This document shows, piece after piece, positions 16,825 through 25,412 of a stretch of DNA of 32,319 nt; within the stretch, counting starts at the first letter, position 1, and each line of letters starts with the position of its first letter. The stretch comes from Candidatus Zixiibacteriota bacterium (GTDB lineage Bacteria > Zixibacteria > MSB-5A5 > GN15 > FEB-12): assembly GCA_024277795.1 (NCBI GenBank), contig JAJRUL010000099.1, forward strand, positions 1 to 32,319, written 5' to 3'. Below the pieces are notes generated by a model. That model saw only the letters and a program-made list of their open reading frames with translations, ran no database searches and had not been told where the DNA came from. The position numbers and the translations under genes were made by a program.

Positions 16825-18825
16825 ATGAATAAATATCTACGGCAAGGCTGTTTTGTTTTGGCAGTGTTGTTAACACTGGTGGTGGCATGGTATGCATTTG
16901 ATTACCTCAGGGTACCAAGCAAGATTCATACTATAGCCAAAATAGTTCATCTTGAGGACCGTCGTGAATTCTCAGGTCGTCTCAAGAGCTTGCTTAAGAA
17001 TAATGATACTGAGATTCGTGCACGAACGGCTCTTGCAATCGGTCGAATCGGCGGACCGGGTAGTGCGTCTCTATTGTTTCCGTTTGTTATGAACGATCCG
17101 TCGTTAGATGTTCGTATGTCAGCAGTATTTGGGATCGGACTGACGGGAGAGAAAGATTATGCAGACAAATTGCTTGATATAGCGTATGATCTGCCGTCAT
17201 CGGTAGGTGCGGGAGCAGTTGAAGCAATCGGTCGATTGGCTGATAGCAGTATGACTGAAGTAGGGGAACAACTAGTTACATTTTTGAGTCACCCCTCTCC
17301 TGAAGTTCGTGAAGCAACGTGTTATGCTCTTTATCGTGCAGGAGTTCGATCAGCAGGTGCTGATGTGATCAGATTGCTACAGGATGAAAAGGATGAATCA
17401 GTACGTAAAGCGGCTTTATTTATGCTCGCTCGTACGGAAAACAAGAATGCTATGGATATATATGCCGACTTTCTTGGCAGTACAGATCCTGACAGTCGAT
17501 CACTGGCAGTTCAAGGTTTGAGTTTTGATGATAGTAATGAATCTTTACGCTACCTTACAATCGCGCTCAATGATGCAAATAATAATATTGTAGGCGAAGT
17601 TATTAAGGCACTCTCCAAAAGAAAAGCTCGTGTAGTTGCCCCCTTGCTTTTGAAGAGACTGGAACGTGAAACTGATGAGAAACTTATTATTCGGCTTATT
17701 GAAGCTTTCGAGAAACTCCATTATAGCACAGCAATTGATCAGGCACTTCTTATAGCCAGTCGTCGTGGTTCTGATAATATCGTGTCAGCAACTGTCACAT
17801 ATGTTACAAGTATACGAAAAGATCGCGCTGTCAGCTATATTGACTCTCTGATTCTCTTTAACGGTCCGCAAGTTCGAGCATCATGTGCCAAAGCATTTGG
17901 GATAATCGATGATGAGAAAGTAAAAAACAGACTTAACGGGTTGTTCAAAGATGAAGACCCTATTGTGCGCGCTTCTGCCTTTAAAGAACTGGTTAGAATA
18001 GACTCTTCTGATATTGATTATTATTTGCAAACAGGGTTGAATGATGTGGATTGGGTTGTGAAAGCACTTGCAATTAACAAAGTGGGAGAATTAAAGAAAG
18101 AAACATACCTTCCTGCTTTGCATACAATCTTATCAGAAGGGATCAAGGTTGATGCTGGAGTACGTCAATCAATTGTTGAAGCTGTAGGCAATTTCATTGT
18201 TGACGGGAAAGCAGATTCAATTGTTCAGGAGATATTGTTACTTGGGATGGAAGACAGCGAAGTCATTGTACGAAGTACCGCAAAGAAGTCCTGGGATAAG
18301 CAGAAGAATATGCCACCCGTTCCAATGTTGAGTATCGGACAGACGAGAATACTGAAATCAGAAATCCGTCATGCACTTAATCGGTACACTCATAATCCGT
18401 ATGCTACTATTGTTACTTCAAAAGGTGATATAGAAATTGAATTGTACCTTGATATTGCACCACTTACTGTGCTAAACTTTTTTGAGTTAGCCAATACCGG
18501 TTTCTACGATGGTTTGAGTTTTCATCGTGTTATCCCGAATACTGTTATACAAGGTGGCGATCCGAGAGGTGACGGTTGGGGTGGCCCTGACTATTTTATC
18601 CGTTGTGAGTATTCACGTGAAAGATTTAAGAGAGGAACTCTCGGTATTGCCACTTCAGGGAAAGATACGGGCGGATCTCAATTCTTTATAACTCTCTCGG
18701 CACAGCCAGAATATGATGGACGATATACAGTTTTTGGTCAAGTGCTTTCGGGGATGGATGTGGTAGACCAGATTGTTAAGGGGGATATTATAGAAACTGT
18801 TTATGTCCTGGAGGGTGATAGATGA
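16825..18825 (+). CDS. Exported HEAT-repeat protein fused to a cyclophilin-type peptidyl-prolyl isomerase
   Basis: A 666-residue protein with an N-terminal signal anchor (about residues 9-28). Roughly 450 residues of HEAT/PBS-type repeats follow (units such as IRARTALAIGRIGG, VRMSAVFGIGLTG and VREATCYALYRAG). The C-terminal cyclophilin domain (about 535-666) has FHRVIP, VIQGGDPRGDG, GTLGIATSG and GGSQFFITLS. The catalytic Arg of FHR and the Gln of QGGD are kept, but the hydrophobic-pocket Phe two residues after the conserved Pro (Phe60 in human CypA) is Thr. It probably acts in the periplasm or anchored to the inner membrane as a folding factor, the repeats being a client- or partner-binding scaffold. 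It overlaps the next gene by 4 bp (ATGA). Confidence 0.88.
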   Translation: MNKYLRQGCFVLAVLLTLVVAWYAFDYLRVPSKIHTIAKIVHLEDRREFSGRLKSLLKNNDTEIRARTALAIGRIGGPGSASLLFPFVMNDPSLDVRMSAVFGIGLTGEKDYADKLLDIAYDLPSSVGAGAVEAIGRLADSSMTEVGEQLVTFLSHPSPEVREATCYALYRAGVRSAGADVIRLLQDEKDESVRKAALFMLARTENKNAMDIYADFLGSTDPDSRSLAVQGLSFDDSNESLRYLTIALNDANNNIVGEVIKALSKRKARVVAPLLLKRLERETDEKLIIRLIEAFEKLHYSTAIDQALLIASRRGSDNIVSATVTYVTSIRKDRAVSYIDSLILFNGPQVRASCAKAFGIIDDEKVKNRLNGLFKDEDPIVRASAFKELVRIDSSDIDYYLQTGLNDVDWVVKALAINKVGELKKETYLPALHTILSEGIKVDAGVRQSIVEAVGNFIVDGKADSIVQEILLLGMEDSEVIVRSTAKKSWDKQKNMPPVPMLSIGQTRILKSEIRHALNRYTHNPYATIVTSKGDIEIELYLDIAPLTVLNFFELANTGFYDGLSFHRVIPNTVIQGGDPRGDGWGGPDYFIRCEYSRERFKRGTLGIATSGKDTGGSQFFITLSAQPEYDGRYTVFGQVLSGMDVVDQIVKGDIIETVYVLEGDR

Positions 18826-19631
18826 AAAGAGATATTGATTATATAATTTTGTTACTGCTTTTGAGTTTTACCTGCTGTACAGTTTTGGCACAAAGCTCTA
18901 ACCGTATTGATGCAGATGCGATTATTGATCAGGTGCTTGTTGTGGCAAACCGACAGAGCGAAAAGATTCAAGATATAACATTTGACACTGAATCACTTCG
19001 TGGGAAGTATGATGAGAAGAAAGGCTTTCAGGAAGAATCGCGTTTTATAAAAAAAGTATATTTGAAATATCATCCTGATACGGTCTGGTATGCCGAGACA
19101 TATCTTGAATACTATGAGGGGGATGTCTTACAATCACCGAAGAAAATGAACGAAACAGTATCTGAGTTGCGTGAAAAGAGAAAAAAGCGCAAAGCGCTTA
19201 ATATCAGTTTTGATATGTTGACACCATTTAAGCAGGAAAACCGATCTGAGTATGAGATAACGTATCTTGGTATAGCTACGGATAAGATAGAAGGGTATGT
19301 TTGCCATCATTTCAAAGCTGAGTCAAAAACAGAAGACGACAAAAAAATCAATGGCGACTATTACTTTGAAGCCGATACATTTCATCTTGTCCGTGTTGAT
19401 TTTGAACCTGCAAAATTGATTAAGAAGATGATGTTCAAGCTCAATGAACTGAATATGAGTTTGTACTATGGTCCGACCGAAGAAGGATATTGGGTCCCCC
19501 GACAGTTTGATGTGAGAGGGAAAGGTAAAGCAGCCTTTTTTATCGGTGTAAATTTTGCCAGTACGGAATATTTTCGAAATCCACGGATTAATATTGGCCT
19601 TGATGACAAACTCTTTATTGCAGAAGAATAA
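18822..19631 (+). CDS. Exported protein of unknown function, outer-membrane lipoprotein-sorting-like
   Basis: A 269-residue protein with a signal peptide (about residues 1-23, ending VLAQ) and no further membrane segment. The mature part is a beta-rich sequence with elements such as YLGIATDKIEGYVCHHFKA, NGDYYFEADTFHLVRVDFEP and GYWVPRQFDVRGKG. These resemble the LolA/LppX-like or LolA-associated proteins that hold acyl chains in an open barrel; this is a weak resemblance judged by eye. The basic stretch LREKRKKRKALNI is unusual. It is coupled to the HEAT-cyclophilin gene by an ATGA overlap, so both probably act in the same envelope process, perhaps with the isomerase helping it fold. The function is not known. 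Confidence 0.55.
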   Translation: MKRDIDYIILLLLLSFTCCTVLAQSSNRIDADAIIDQVLVVANRQSEKIQDITFDTESLRGKYDEKKGFQEESRFIKKVYLKYHPDTVWYAETYLEYYEGDVLQSPKKMNETVSELREKRKKRKALNISFDMLTPFKQENRSEYEITYLGIATDKIEGYVCHHFKAESKTEDDKKINGDYYFEADTFHLVRVDFEPAKLIKKMMFKLNELNMSLYYGPTEEGYWVPRQFDVRGKGKAAFFIGVNFASTEYFRNPRINIGLDDKLFIAEE

Positions 19632-19697
19632 AATGAAGTTGAAACAGTTCGATAAGATAGATCAAAAAACACCCTAAGAATTGCGGAGAGAAAAAGA

Positions 19698-19898
19698 ATG
19701 CGTTTCACACTCGACAAATCACCGACTGAACAGATAGTAATTGAAGATTCCGAATACAAAGGACGTCAGCTTGTTACCTTAAGAATCTACTTTCTCTCAG
19801 CAGATGAAGAATGGTTGCCAACGAAAAAAGGTGTTACATTTAAACGAGAACAGCTTGCAGATGTGATAGAGAATCTACAGAAAATAGCCGCTGGTTGA
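19698..19898 (+). CDS. PC4/p15-like single-stranded-DNA-binding protein
   Basis: A 66-residue protein preceded by GGAGAG. The pattern YKGRQLVTLRIYFLSADEEW then PTKKGVTF and a C-terminal helix (LADVIENLQKI) matches the PC4 (transcriptional coactivator p15) fold found in small bacterial YdbC-type proteins. These dimerise and bind single-stranded DNA or melted promoter DNA through the beta-sheet. The protein therefore probably binds ssDNA or RNA in transcription or repair. It stands 66 bp after the exported protein and 42 bp before the GNAT gene. Its link to those genes is unclear. Confidence 0.8.
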   Translation: MRFTLDKSPTEQIVIEDSEYKGRQLVTLRIYFLSADEEWLPTKKGVTFKREQLADVIENLQKIAAG

Positions 19899-19940
19899 TT
19901 TCTTATGTAAATATGAACCTACCTGTAGCTACAATTTGAT

Positions 19941-20723
19941 ATGCTCATTTTTACTCATGATAAGGGGAAACTGGCTGATCATTTTCGACGTGATCCCATT
20001 TTGTTTGCTTATCATTGTGGAGACTTGGATGATTTCTTCTTTGAAAGATGCCAGTGGTTGACCTCGTATCACAAGAGTATGAAAATAGATGAAGTTATTT
20101 TGATCTATGACGGAGCTTTGTTCCCTACTGTTCTCGCATTCGGGCTTTCAGAACGGTTTCCCGTATTGTTGACATCTGCTTTGGATCTCTTGCCTGACAA
20201 ATTCTATTGTCATTATTTCGAAGAATATAGAACAATACTCTGTCAGCAATATATAGAGGAAAAGCCTGTAGAGAGTTTTAAGATGAAACTCAATCAGGAT
20301 TTGTTCAAGCCAAGCCAAAAACAGAGTCTGGATATTCGTCGATTGACAGCTTCTGATCAATGTGACGTAGAGCGATTGTATGAACAAGCATATCCTGATA
20401 ATTACTTTGATTCACGTATGCTTACGACGGGGAAGTACTTTGGTTGTTATGTGGATAAGGTGTTAGTATCGGCTGGCGGTGTTCATGTTTATGATCCGAA
20501 AAGAAAGATTGTTGCGTTAGGAAATATCGCTACAGCCGTATCGTATCGAGGAAACGGTTTTGCTTCAGCAGTTACGTCCATGCTGGTAGAAGAGCTTCTG
20601 AAAGAGGACTGTATGATTGTTCTTAATGTGCGAGTGGACAATGCATCTGCAATACAATGTTATGAGCGATTAGGGTTTCAAAAAACGCATACGTATCACG
20701 AATCGCTATTCACTCGACGGTAA
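19941..20723 (+). CDS. GNAT-family N-acetyltransferase
   Basis: A 260-residue protein whose C-terminal half is a GCN5-related acetyltransferase: IATAVSYRGNGFASAV is the acetyl-CoA-binding motif A (R-G-x-G-x-A), followed by LNVRVDNASAIQCYERLGF. The N-terminal half (about 1-130) is a degenerate second GNAT-like or accessory domain without the CoA motif. The substrate is unknown. The start ATG has no ribosome binding site; a TACAAT lies only 5 bp upstream, so it could be leaderless. It converges on the DUF2147 gene with 15 bp between the stops. Confidence 0.85.
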   Translation: MLIFTHDKGKLADHFRRDPILFAYHCGDLDDFFFERCQWLTSYHKSMKIDEVILIYDGALFPTVLAFGLSERFPVLLTSALDLLPDKFYCHYFEEYRTILCQQYIEEKPVESFKMKLNQDLFKPSQKQSLDIRRLTASDQCDVERLYEQAYPDNYFDSRMLTTGKYFGCYVDKVLVSAGGVHVYDPKRKIVALGNIATAVSYRGNGFASAVTSMLVEELLKEDCMIVLNVRVDNASAIQCYERLGFQKTHTYHESLFTRR

Positions 20724-20738
20724 ATAGTTTAGTTTAAC

Positions 20739-21224
20739 TCAATTCTCTGCAGAAACTACTCGTTTCCAGATAAAGCTTTTCTTCACAAACAGAATCTTCA
20801 CTTGAATTCTTAAGTTGAGGCTATCAAGAAGAGTGAGCTTCGGCGAGACTGTTCTCCCTTTACGGTACGCATAGAACTCTCCATCATGCCAAGAATCTTT
20901 CCCGTCAAAGATGTAACCTTTCAAAACTTCGAGACCCAGCAACGGTCGATTCCTAAGTGCTTTATTCTTATTTTTCTTGTCTAATACGTTTTCCCCTGTT
21001 GTCTCTTCTTCTTTTAACCAAACAATCTTTCCGAAATACTTCTCACCACTCTTATAAATTTCTATTTTCTCTACATCCTCACCATCTTCTTCAACCACCC
21101 ACGTTCCCAGTATATCATCCGCTGATATTTCACCTGCACGTACTGCAGGAAGCAGAAGCAATACTACTTGAAAGCTCAGAAACAATACGCTCCTGATCTT
21201 TCTATATCTCATGTTTCCCTTCAT
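20739..21224 (-). CDS. DUF2147-family exported protein, last gene of the efflux operon
   Basis: A 161-residue protein with a signal peptide (about residues 1-30, ending PAVRA). The mature part matches the DUF2147 pattern: DDILGTWVVEEDG, IEIYKSGEKYFGKIVWLKEE, and LRNRPLLGLEVLKGY, ending with the terminal W-K-R. The middle segment usually read as IYDP.NGKTY is replaced by FYAYRKGRTVSPKLTL. The family is a lipocalin-like periplasmic beta-barrel of unknown role. A second ATG four codons in is also preceded by a ribosome-binding-like GAAGGGA. It starts 4 bp after the RND pump stop, so it is the distal gene of that operon. Confidence 0.75.
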   Translation of the reverse strand: MKGNMRYRKIRSVLFLSFQVVLLLLPAVRAGEISADDILGTWVVEEDGEDVEKIEIYKSGEKYFGKIVWLKEEETTGENVLDKKNKNKALRNRPLLGLEVLKGYIFDGKDSWHDGEFYAYRKGRTVSPKLTLLDSLNLRIQVKILFVKKSFIWKRVVSAEN

Positions 21225-21228
21225 GTAA

Positions 21229-24200
21229 CTATCCTGCCTGTTTGATCTTGTCAGGTTGATGTCCTATTAGTTTCATACTGAGTTCGTCGAGAGCATCATA
21301 AAAAACAGGGATAACTATCATCGTTAATAATGTCGAGGCAGTCATACCTCCAATAACTGCGATAGCTAAAGGTGAAAACCGTTCCGCACCTAAAGCCCAT
21401 TCCAATGCAAGGGGAATCATCCCAACAATAGTAGAAAGAGAAGTCATCATAATAGGTCGAAATCTCAGGTTCACTGATTCAACAATAGCCTTTCGCTTTG
21501 GGATACCTTGAGCACGTTGTTGCTGAATCACATCTATGAGAATTATCGAGTTGTTCACAAGAATACCAACCAGCAGTATAAATCCTAACATGACAGGCAT
21601 AGATACTGACTTATCAGCCAACCACAATGCAGTACCGACACCGATAAGACTCAATGGGATTGACATCAAAACAGTAATAGGATTCACAAATGATTTGAAC
21701 TGAGCGACAAGGAGCAAATAAACACTTATAAATGCTATTACCAATGCAAAGACTAACTCTCCTTTGGATTCTTTCATATCCTTGTCTTCACCAAGCAATT
21801 CGGCGGTATAGCCCTGTGGTATAGTTAAACTATCCAATGAACTCACAACATCTGCAACTACATAGTTCAGCGGGCGACCCTGATGAAGGGCAAGTATATC
21901 CAAAGTCGGTTGCAAATTTTCTCTGGTGACTAAACCCTGAACACGCTTTTCCTCTTTGTCAACTACTGCCCCCAAAGGAACGCTACGTCCATCTATCGGT
22001 GATATCGCACGAACCCCAAACAAGTCTGTTTCATCGGCCCTGTATCGTTTCGCATAGCGAACTTTGATCGGCGTATCATCACCTGTCGGATTACGTAACA
22101 TACCAGCATTGATACCATCTAAAGAGGAGGACAGCTCTTTGGCTACAAATGCAGGAGTAAAACCCATTTCAAGTGCACGATCTCTATTAACGGTAAGCAA
22201 AATGTTCTTCTGATCAATCCGCCAACTTCGATATGGGTTGACTACTGATTCGATCGGTCTAATCGTTTCGAGAACCTTATTCCCTAGTGCATCAAGTACT
22301 AATGGATCATCACCACGAATACTGACTACAATAGAAGAGGCAGTTGTAGCTTTAGCAGTAGAGCCTGATTCACGAACTACAAGGTTTTCTATACCAGGCA
22401 CTTTTGCAAGTTCTGCTCGGAATTGATCCTGAATTTCCCAAATAGACTGCTCCCTCTCATTTCGAGGAGTGAGTGTATAGGAAATAAAGCCTTTTGTAGC
22501 ACCCTGAACTCCTCCGCCTCCAAGCGAATGCATCCCAGGTTCAAATCCTATCTGAGTCGAAAGACGAACAACATTCGGATCTTTGAGAATAATACGTTCA
22601 ACATCCTTCATAACAGATTCTGTCTGATCAAGTGATGATCCTGAAGTTGTTTCTACAGTAACAAAACCGCTACCACTATCCATAATTGGAAGAAGCTCAC
22701 TCCCTTGAATGCGAAGAAACATCAACCCAATAATCAAAAGCAAGACAGATGAGACAGCAATAATCCAACGTCGGTTCAAAGAATGACGTAAGAGAAACAG
22801 ATAACCGTTCCGTGTACTATCCATAAGCCTGTTCCAAGGAGCCGAGATTTTTGAAGATAACTGTTCTAATCTCCCCGCCTTGCCCGATGTAAAGGTTGTC
22901 ATAATTGGAACAATCACTAAAGCGACAATCAAAGAAGACAAGAATGCAAGAATCAATGTACCCGCTAATGGTCCGAATGTCTTTCCAATGAAACCATACA
23001 AGAAAAGAAGAGGCACTAAAACAGCAAGCGTTGTTGCATTCCCTGCTATAATGGCGAATTGAATTTCTGACGATCCGACTAGGGCCGCCTCATCAGGTGA
23101 TAGCTTATCTTCATGGAACCTTCTGGTTATATTCTCAAGCACAACAACAGAGGCATCGACAACCATCCCTACAGCTAGAATAATAGCAGTAAGAGTCACA
23201 AGGTTTAGCTCTAACCCAAGTAGTTTCATTCCTGCAAAAGTAAGCAGAAATGACATAGGCATAGAAATAGCAACAACAATGCCCTGCCTAATGCTACCGA
23301 GGAAGAGGAAAATAATAAGTGTAGCCAACAACAACGCCTGCCCGACAGATCCCAGCATATTGTCTACTACACGCTGAGTAAAAGTTGCGGATTCTTCCGC
23401 TTCGGCAAACTGCATATCTGGATATCGCTCAGCAAGCTCTGCAAATTTTTCTCTCGCACGTAAAACAACAGCAACAGTATTGGCGTCATCCTGCCTAAAC
23501 ACCTGCACAGCTATAGCCTTCTCTCCATTTACATGAAAACGAGAGAGGTCTTCACTCCCGCCATAATGAATATCCGCTATATCTGACAACAGAATACGTT
23601 TACCGCCGGGAAGCTTGACAGGAATTTGAGCCATCTCATCAACTGTCTTACTCTCCTCATAAAGGCGAAATGTAAATTGCTGATCCTTTGAGTCAATTCT
23701 CCCTGCAGGGATACTAATATTATATTGCTTAATTGCATCTGCAACTGCCATGATTGGAACACTGTAGGCTTCTAACTTATTTCTGTCGACAGATATTGTA
23801 ACTTCAGGTTTGTTCCCCCCAAAAACATCAACCGCAGCTATTCCTGTTACTCTCTGCAACTCAGGTGCGATAGTCTCTTCTGCTATTCTTCTTACAGCTA
23901 CAAGATCAGCCCCTTGAATCCCCATTGTTAGAACAGGACGATCTGATGTTGAAAACTTCAATACTTGAGGTTCAAATATATTTGGTGGCAACCGATCGCG
24001 TATACGTGAAATCGCGTTCTGTACATCCAAAGCGGCTATGTCAACATCGATATCATAACGAAACTCAACCGTAACTAGAGACATCCCGTCCTGTGATGTT
24101 GATGATACCTTGTATACACCTTCTAAGGAAGAGCACTCTTTTTCGATAGGATCCGATACAAGGTCAGCCGCATCACCTGCTGTTGCTCCCGGATATGCAG

Positions 24201-24345
24201 TTAATACATTAACAAGAGGTGGAGCTGTTTCAGGAAACAACTGTATCGGTATTGAAAAATATGATATTACGCCAAAGAATATAGCCCCAATCGAGAGAGC
24301 GTAAATCGTATATTTATTCTTTAAGCCAAACTCAGATATAGTCAT
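21229..24345 (-). CDS. RND efflux pump, inner-membrane permease (AcrB/HAE1-like)
   Basis: A 1038-residue, 12-transmembrane proton-driven exporter of normal length. The N-terminal helix, the VNVLTAYPGATAGDAADLV porter motif and the duplicated large periplasmic domains are all present. In TM4 the proton-relay motif reads VGMVVDASVVVLENI with one Asp, where AcrB has Asp-Asp. In TM10 it reads LVGILVNNSIILIDVI with Asn-Asn in place of the AcrB Lys. These variants occur in the HAE1 subset outside classical AcrB. The substrate is unknown (drugs, lipids or other small hydrophobics). It forms a tripartite system with the adjacent fusion protein (5-bp gap) and TolC-like protein. Confidence 0.95.
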   Translation of the reverse strand: MTISEFGLKNKYTIYALSIGAIFFGVISYFSIPIQLFPETAPPLVNVLTAYPGATAGDAADLVSDPIEKECSSLEGVYKVSSTSQDGMSLVTVEFRYDIDVDIAALDVQNAISRIRDRLPPNIFEPQVLKFSTSDRPVLTMGIQGADLVAVRRIAEETIAPELQRVTGIAAVDVFGGNKPEVTISVDRNKLEAYSVPIMAVADAIKQYNISIPAGRIDSKDQQFTFRLYEESKTVDEMAQIPVKLPGGKRILLSDIADIHYGGSEDLSRFHVNGEKAIAVQVFRQDDANTVAVVLRAREKFAELAERYPDMQFAEAEESATFTQRVVDNMLGSVGQALLLATLIIFLFLGSIRQGIVVAISMPMSFLLTFAGMKLLGLELNLVTLTAIILAVGMVVDASVVVLENITRRFHEDKLSPDEAALVGSSEIQFAIIAGNATTLAVLVPLLFLYGFIGKTFGPLAGTLILAFLSSLIVALVIVPIMTTFTSGKAGRLEQLSSKISAPWNRLMDSTRNGYLFLLRHSLNRRWIIAVSSVLLLIIGLMFLRIQGSELLPIMDSGSGFVTVETTSGSSLDQTESVMKDVERIILKDPNVVRLSTQIGFEPGMHSLGGGGVQGATKGFISYTLTPRNEREQSIWEIQDQFRAELAKVPGIENLVVRESGSTAKATTASSIVVSIRGDDPLVLDALGNKVLETIRPIESVVNPYRSWRIDQKNILLTVNRDRALEMGFTPAFVAKELSSSLDGINAGMLRNPTGDDTPIKVRYAKRYRADETDLFGVRAISPIDGRSVPLGAVVDKEEKRVQGLVTRENLQPTLDILALHQGRPLNYVVADVVSSLDSLTIPQGYTAELLGEDKDMKESKGELVFALVIAFISVYLLLVAQFKSFVNPITVLMSIPLSLIGVGTALWLADKSVSMPVMLGFILLVGILVNNSIILIDVIQQQRAQGIPKRKAIVESVNLRFRPIMMTSLSTIVGMIPLALEWALGAERFSPLAIAVIGGMTASTLLTMIVIPVFYDALDELSMKLIGHQPDKIKQAG

Positions 24346-24350
24346 GATCT

Positions 24351-25412
24351 TCAGCTCTCATCTTCTACGGGGTAAACAACAGTGCTATCAAATAGGTTTG
24401 TGATATTTGAAACAGCAACTCGATCAGTGCCATTCCAACTAAATAGAGATGACACCCACCCAGATTGTTCAACTCCGAGTGTAACAGGTGTTATAAAGGC
24501 AGAATCATTTCTTACCAAGAAAATAAACTGTTCGTTGTTTCGACTGAGAACCGCTTTCTTCGGTACTGACAATACCTGTTGCTTCTGATTCAGAATGAAA
24601 TGAACAGTGAGTGCTTCACCCAATCGAAAACTGTCACGATAAGCAAGTGGTACAGGAATCCTTACTGTGTACGTACGCCCCATGCCAGTTGTTGCTGCCG
24701 CAATACTTGCAATATTCGATTCAATACGCTCCCCTGAATTTGTCATTATTGTAACGGGAGAGCCAACAACAACCCCTCTGCTAATATCCTCCTGTACAAC
24801 CTCAACAAGTATTTCAAAAGTATTATTGCCAATCAGTAAGAGTCTTTGCCCTGGCATTACATGCTGTCCCACTTTGACAAAATGCTTAAGAACCTTACCG
24901 TCAAATAATGCAATCTCTCTTGCTTTATTCAATTTCGCTTTTACTTCTGACAATGAAGCACGTGATGTTTCAAATGCTTTACGCGAAATATCAACTTGTT
25001 CTTGAGATATTGAACTCTTCTTGAGAAGATTCATATCTTCCTTCAAATGCTGATCCCAATATGTATATTCTACTTCCAGTTTACTGACTGTCGCTTCCAG
25101 ATCAGGCACTGATAACGCAATTAATACATCTCCTTTTGAAATAGCCACACCCTCATCAATAGGTATCTGTGCGACCGTCCCCTGAACCTGAGCGATCACA
25201 GGCATTTCGTTGGTTGCATGAACTGAACCGATATATGTCAATTGCTCTGAGATATCACGGTATTGAGGACTTACAACTCTTACTGCAACGGGGTGAACAG
25301 TACTAATCTCATTATCAGTTGTTGAACACCCAACTACAAGCTGAATAATAAGCACCATAACAATAGCAGTCGAGAGTGCTAATCTGTTTTTGTATTTTTC
25401 TTTTTCCCTCAT
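24351..25412 (-). CDS. RND efflux membrane fusion protein (periplasmic adaptor)
   Basis: A 353-residue adaptor lipoprotein with lipobox LVVGC (about residues 25-29). It has the HlyD/AcrA architecture: a lipoyl half-motif (VIAQVQGTVAQIPIDEGVAISKGD), a coiled-coil alpha hairpin (about 110-165), the second half-lipoyl (LFDGKVLKHFVKVGQHV), a beta-barrel and a membrane-proximal domain. It bridges the RND permease and the TolC-like channel. Its start overlaps the tolC-like stop by 4 bp (ATGA), so the genes are translationally coupled. The substrate cannot be inferred. Confidence 0.93.
   Translation of the reverse strand: MREKEKYKNRLALSTAIVMVLIIQLVVGCSTTDNEISTVHPVAVRVVSPQYRDISEQLTYIGSVHATNEMPVIAQVQGTVAQIPIDEGVAISKGDVLIALSVPDLEATVSKLEVEYTYWDQHLKEDMNLLKKSSISQEQVDISRKAFETSRASLSEVKAKLNKAREIALFDGKVLKHFVKVGQHVMPGQRLLLIGNNTFEILVEVVQEDISRGVVVGSPVTIMTNSGERIESNIASIAAATTGMGRTYTVRIPVPLAYRDSFRLGEALTVHFILNQKQQVLSVPKKAVLSRNNEQFIFLVRNDSAFITPVTLGVEQSGWVSSLFSWNGTDRVAVSNITNLFDSTVVYPVEDES

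Noticed and set aside
22238-25005. Plus-strand ORFs opposite the RND pump and adaptor genes
   Set aside because: Shadow frames of long, clearly recognised genes.
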